Shown here: piece by piece, positions 63,999-64,000 of the stretch
How the letters are laid out: each line of letters begins with the position of its first letter
Position numbering within the stretch: position 1 is the first letter of the stretch
NCBI GenBank assembly: GCA_013359265.1
Contig: JABWCD010000011.1
Coordinates: forward strand, 124,001 to 188,000
DNA: 64,000 bases
DNA from: Candidatus Hydrogenedentota bacterium
Lineage (GTDB): Bacteria; Hydrogenedentota; Hydrogenedentia; Hydrogenedentales; SLHB01
Direction: 5' to 3'
Program-made: the position numbers and the translations under genes
Notes under the pieces: model-generated
Seen by the model: only the letters and a program-made list of their open reading frames with translations
The model's database searches: none
Told to the model about the DNA's origin: nothing

Positions 63999-64000
63999 CT

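Overview
The window is GC-rich, densely coded chromosomal DNA from a Gram-negative, probably uncultured bacterium. The mix suggests the wider Planctomycetota/Hydrogenedentota-like group: a membrane Ser/Thr kinase with an ELW-repeat sensor, sialidase-like and glucuronidase-like secreted proteins, many pseudopilins, carboxypeptidase-regulatory repeats and a Chlamydia-type ribonucleotide reductase. This placement is inference from gene content; no rRNA or tRNA gene was seen.

Layout. 0-12.4 kb: an epimerase cut by the left edge, an acyl-CoA dehydrogenase, the kinase, a Tat-exported phosphoesterase, a BNR protein, a glycosyltransferase-TPR protein, a HigBA toxin-antitoxin pair and an mdh-BON operon. 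12.4-16.3 kb: a DEAD-box helicase followed by a lower-GC ATPase/DUF4276 pair that looks like a PARIS-like anti-phage module. 16.3-21.2 kb: sugar or organophosphate utilisation (glucuronidase-like hydrolase, OPA transporter, SGNH hydrolase). 21.2-27.5 kb: a coupled four-gene surface-polysaccharide operon (two polytopic membrane proteins, GT2 and a flippase).

27.8-33.4 kb is a compact phage-derived cassette on the minus strand: decoration protein, HK97-like capsid, head-tail connector, Dit, a tail-hub (Tal-like) protein, a baseplate or fibre protein and a holin-like protein. Terminase, portal, protease, tail tube, tape measure and integrase are all absent here. The hub protein carries an embedded staphylococcal-nuclease domain in which the catalytic Arg, Asp, Glu and Arg are all conserved. 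Two BrnT/BrnA-like toxin-antitoxin pairs lie directly upstream, one of them between two copies of the decoration gene's 5' end. A family of GTGCTCGTGCTCC hairpin repeats lies in and around the cassette.

35-41.9 kb: an HYR-repeat surface protein sits between two copies of the nrdB 3'-flanking terminator. It is followed by nrdB (class Ic, Phe in place of the radical Tyr), a small lipoprotein and nrdA with an upstream NrdR-like box. 42-49 kb: hypothetical exported proteins, a YegD-like Hsp70 and a giant carboxypeptidase-regulatory-repeat protein. 49-57 kb: a pseudopilin/PilX-like operon of seven genes followed by a HEAT-repeat protein; one PilX-like protein carries a CxxCH haem motif and several carry EF-hand-like loops. 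57.4-64 kb: a MATE exporter, a Xer recombinase and a CusBA/CzcBA-type metal efflux operon cut by the right edge.

Most plausible unexplored system: the capsid-baseplate cassette with a nuclease in its tail hub, bordered by toxin-antitoxin modules. Start codons were moved inward from the longest open frame wherever a Shine-Dalgarno sequence, signal peptide or ATGA/GTGA coupling supported it.
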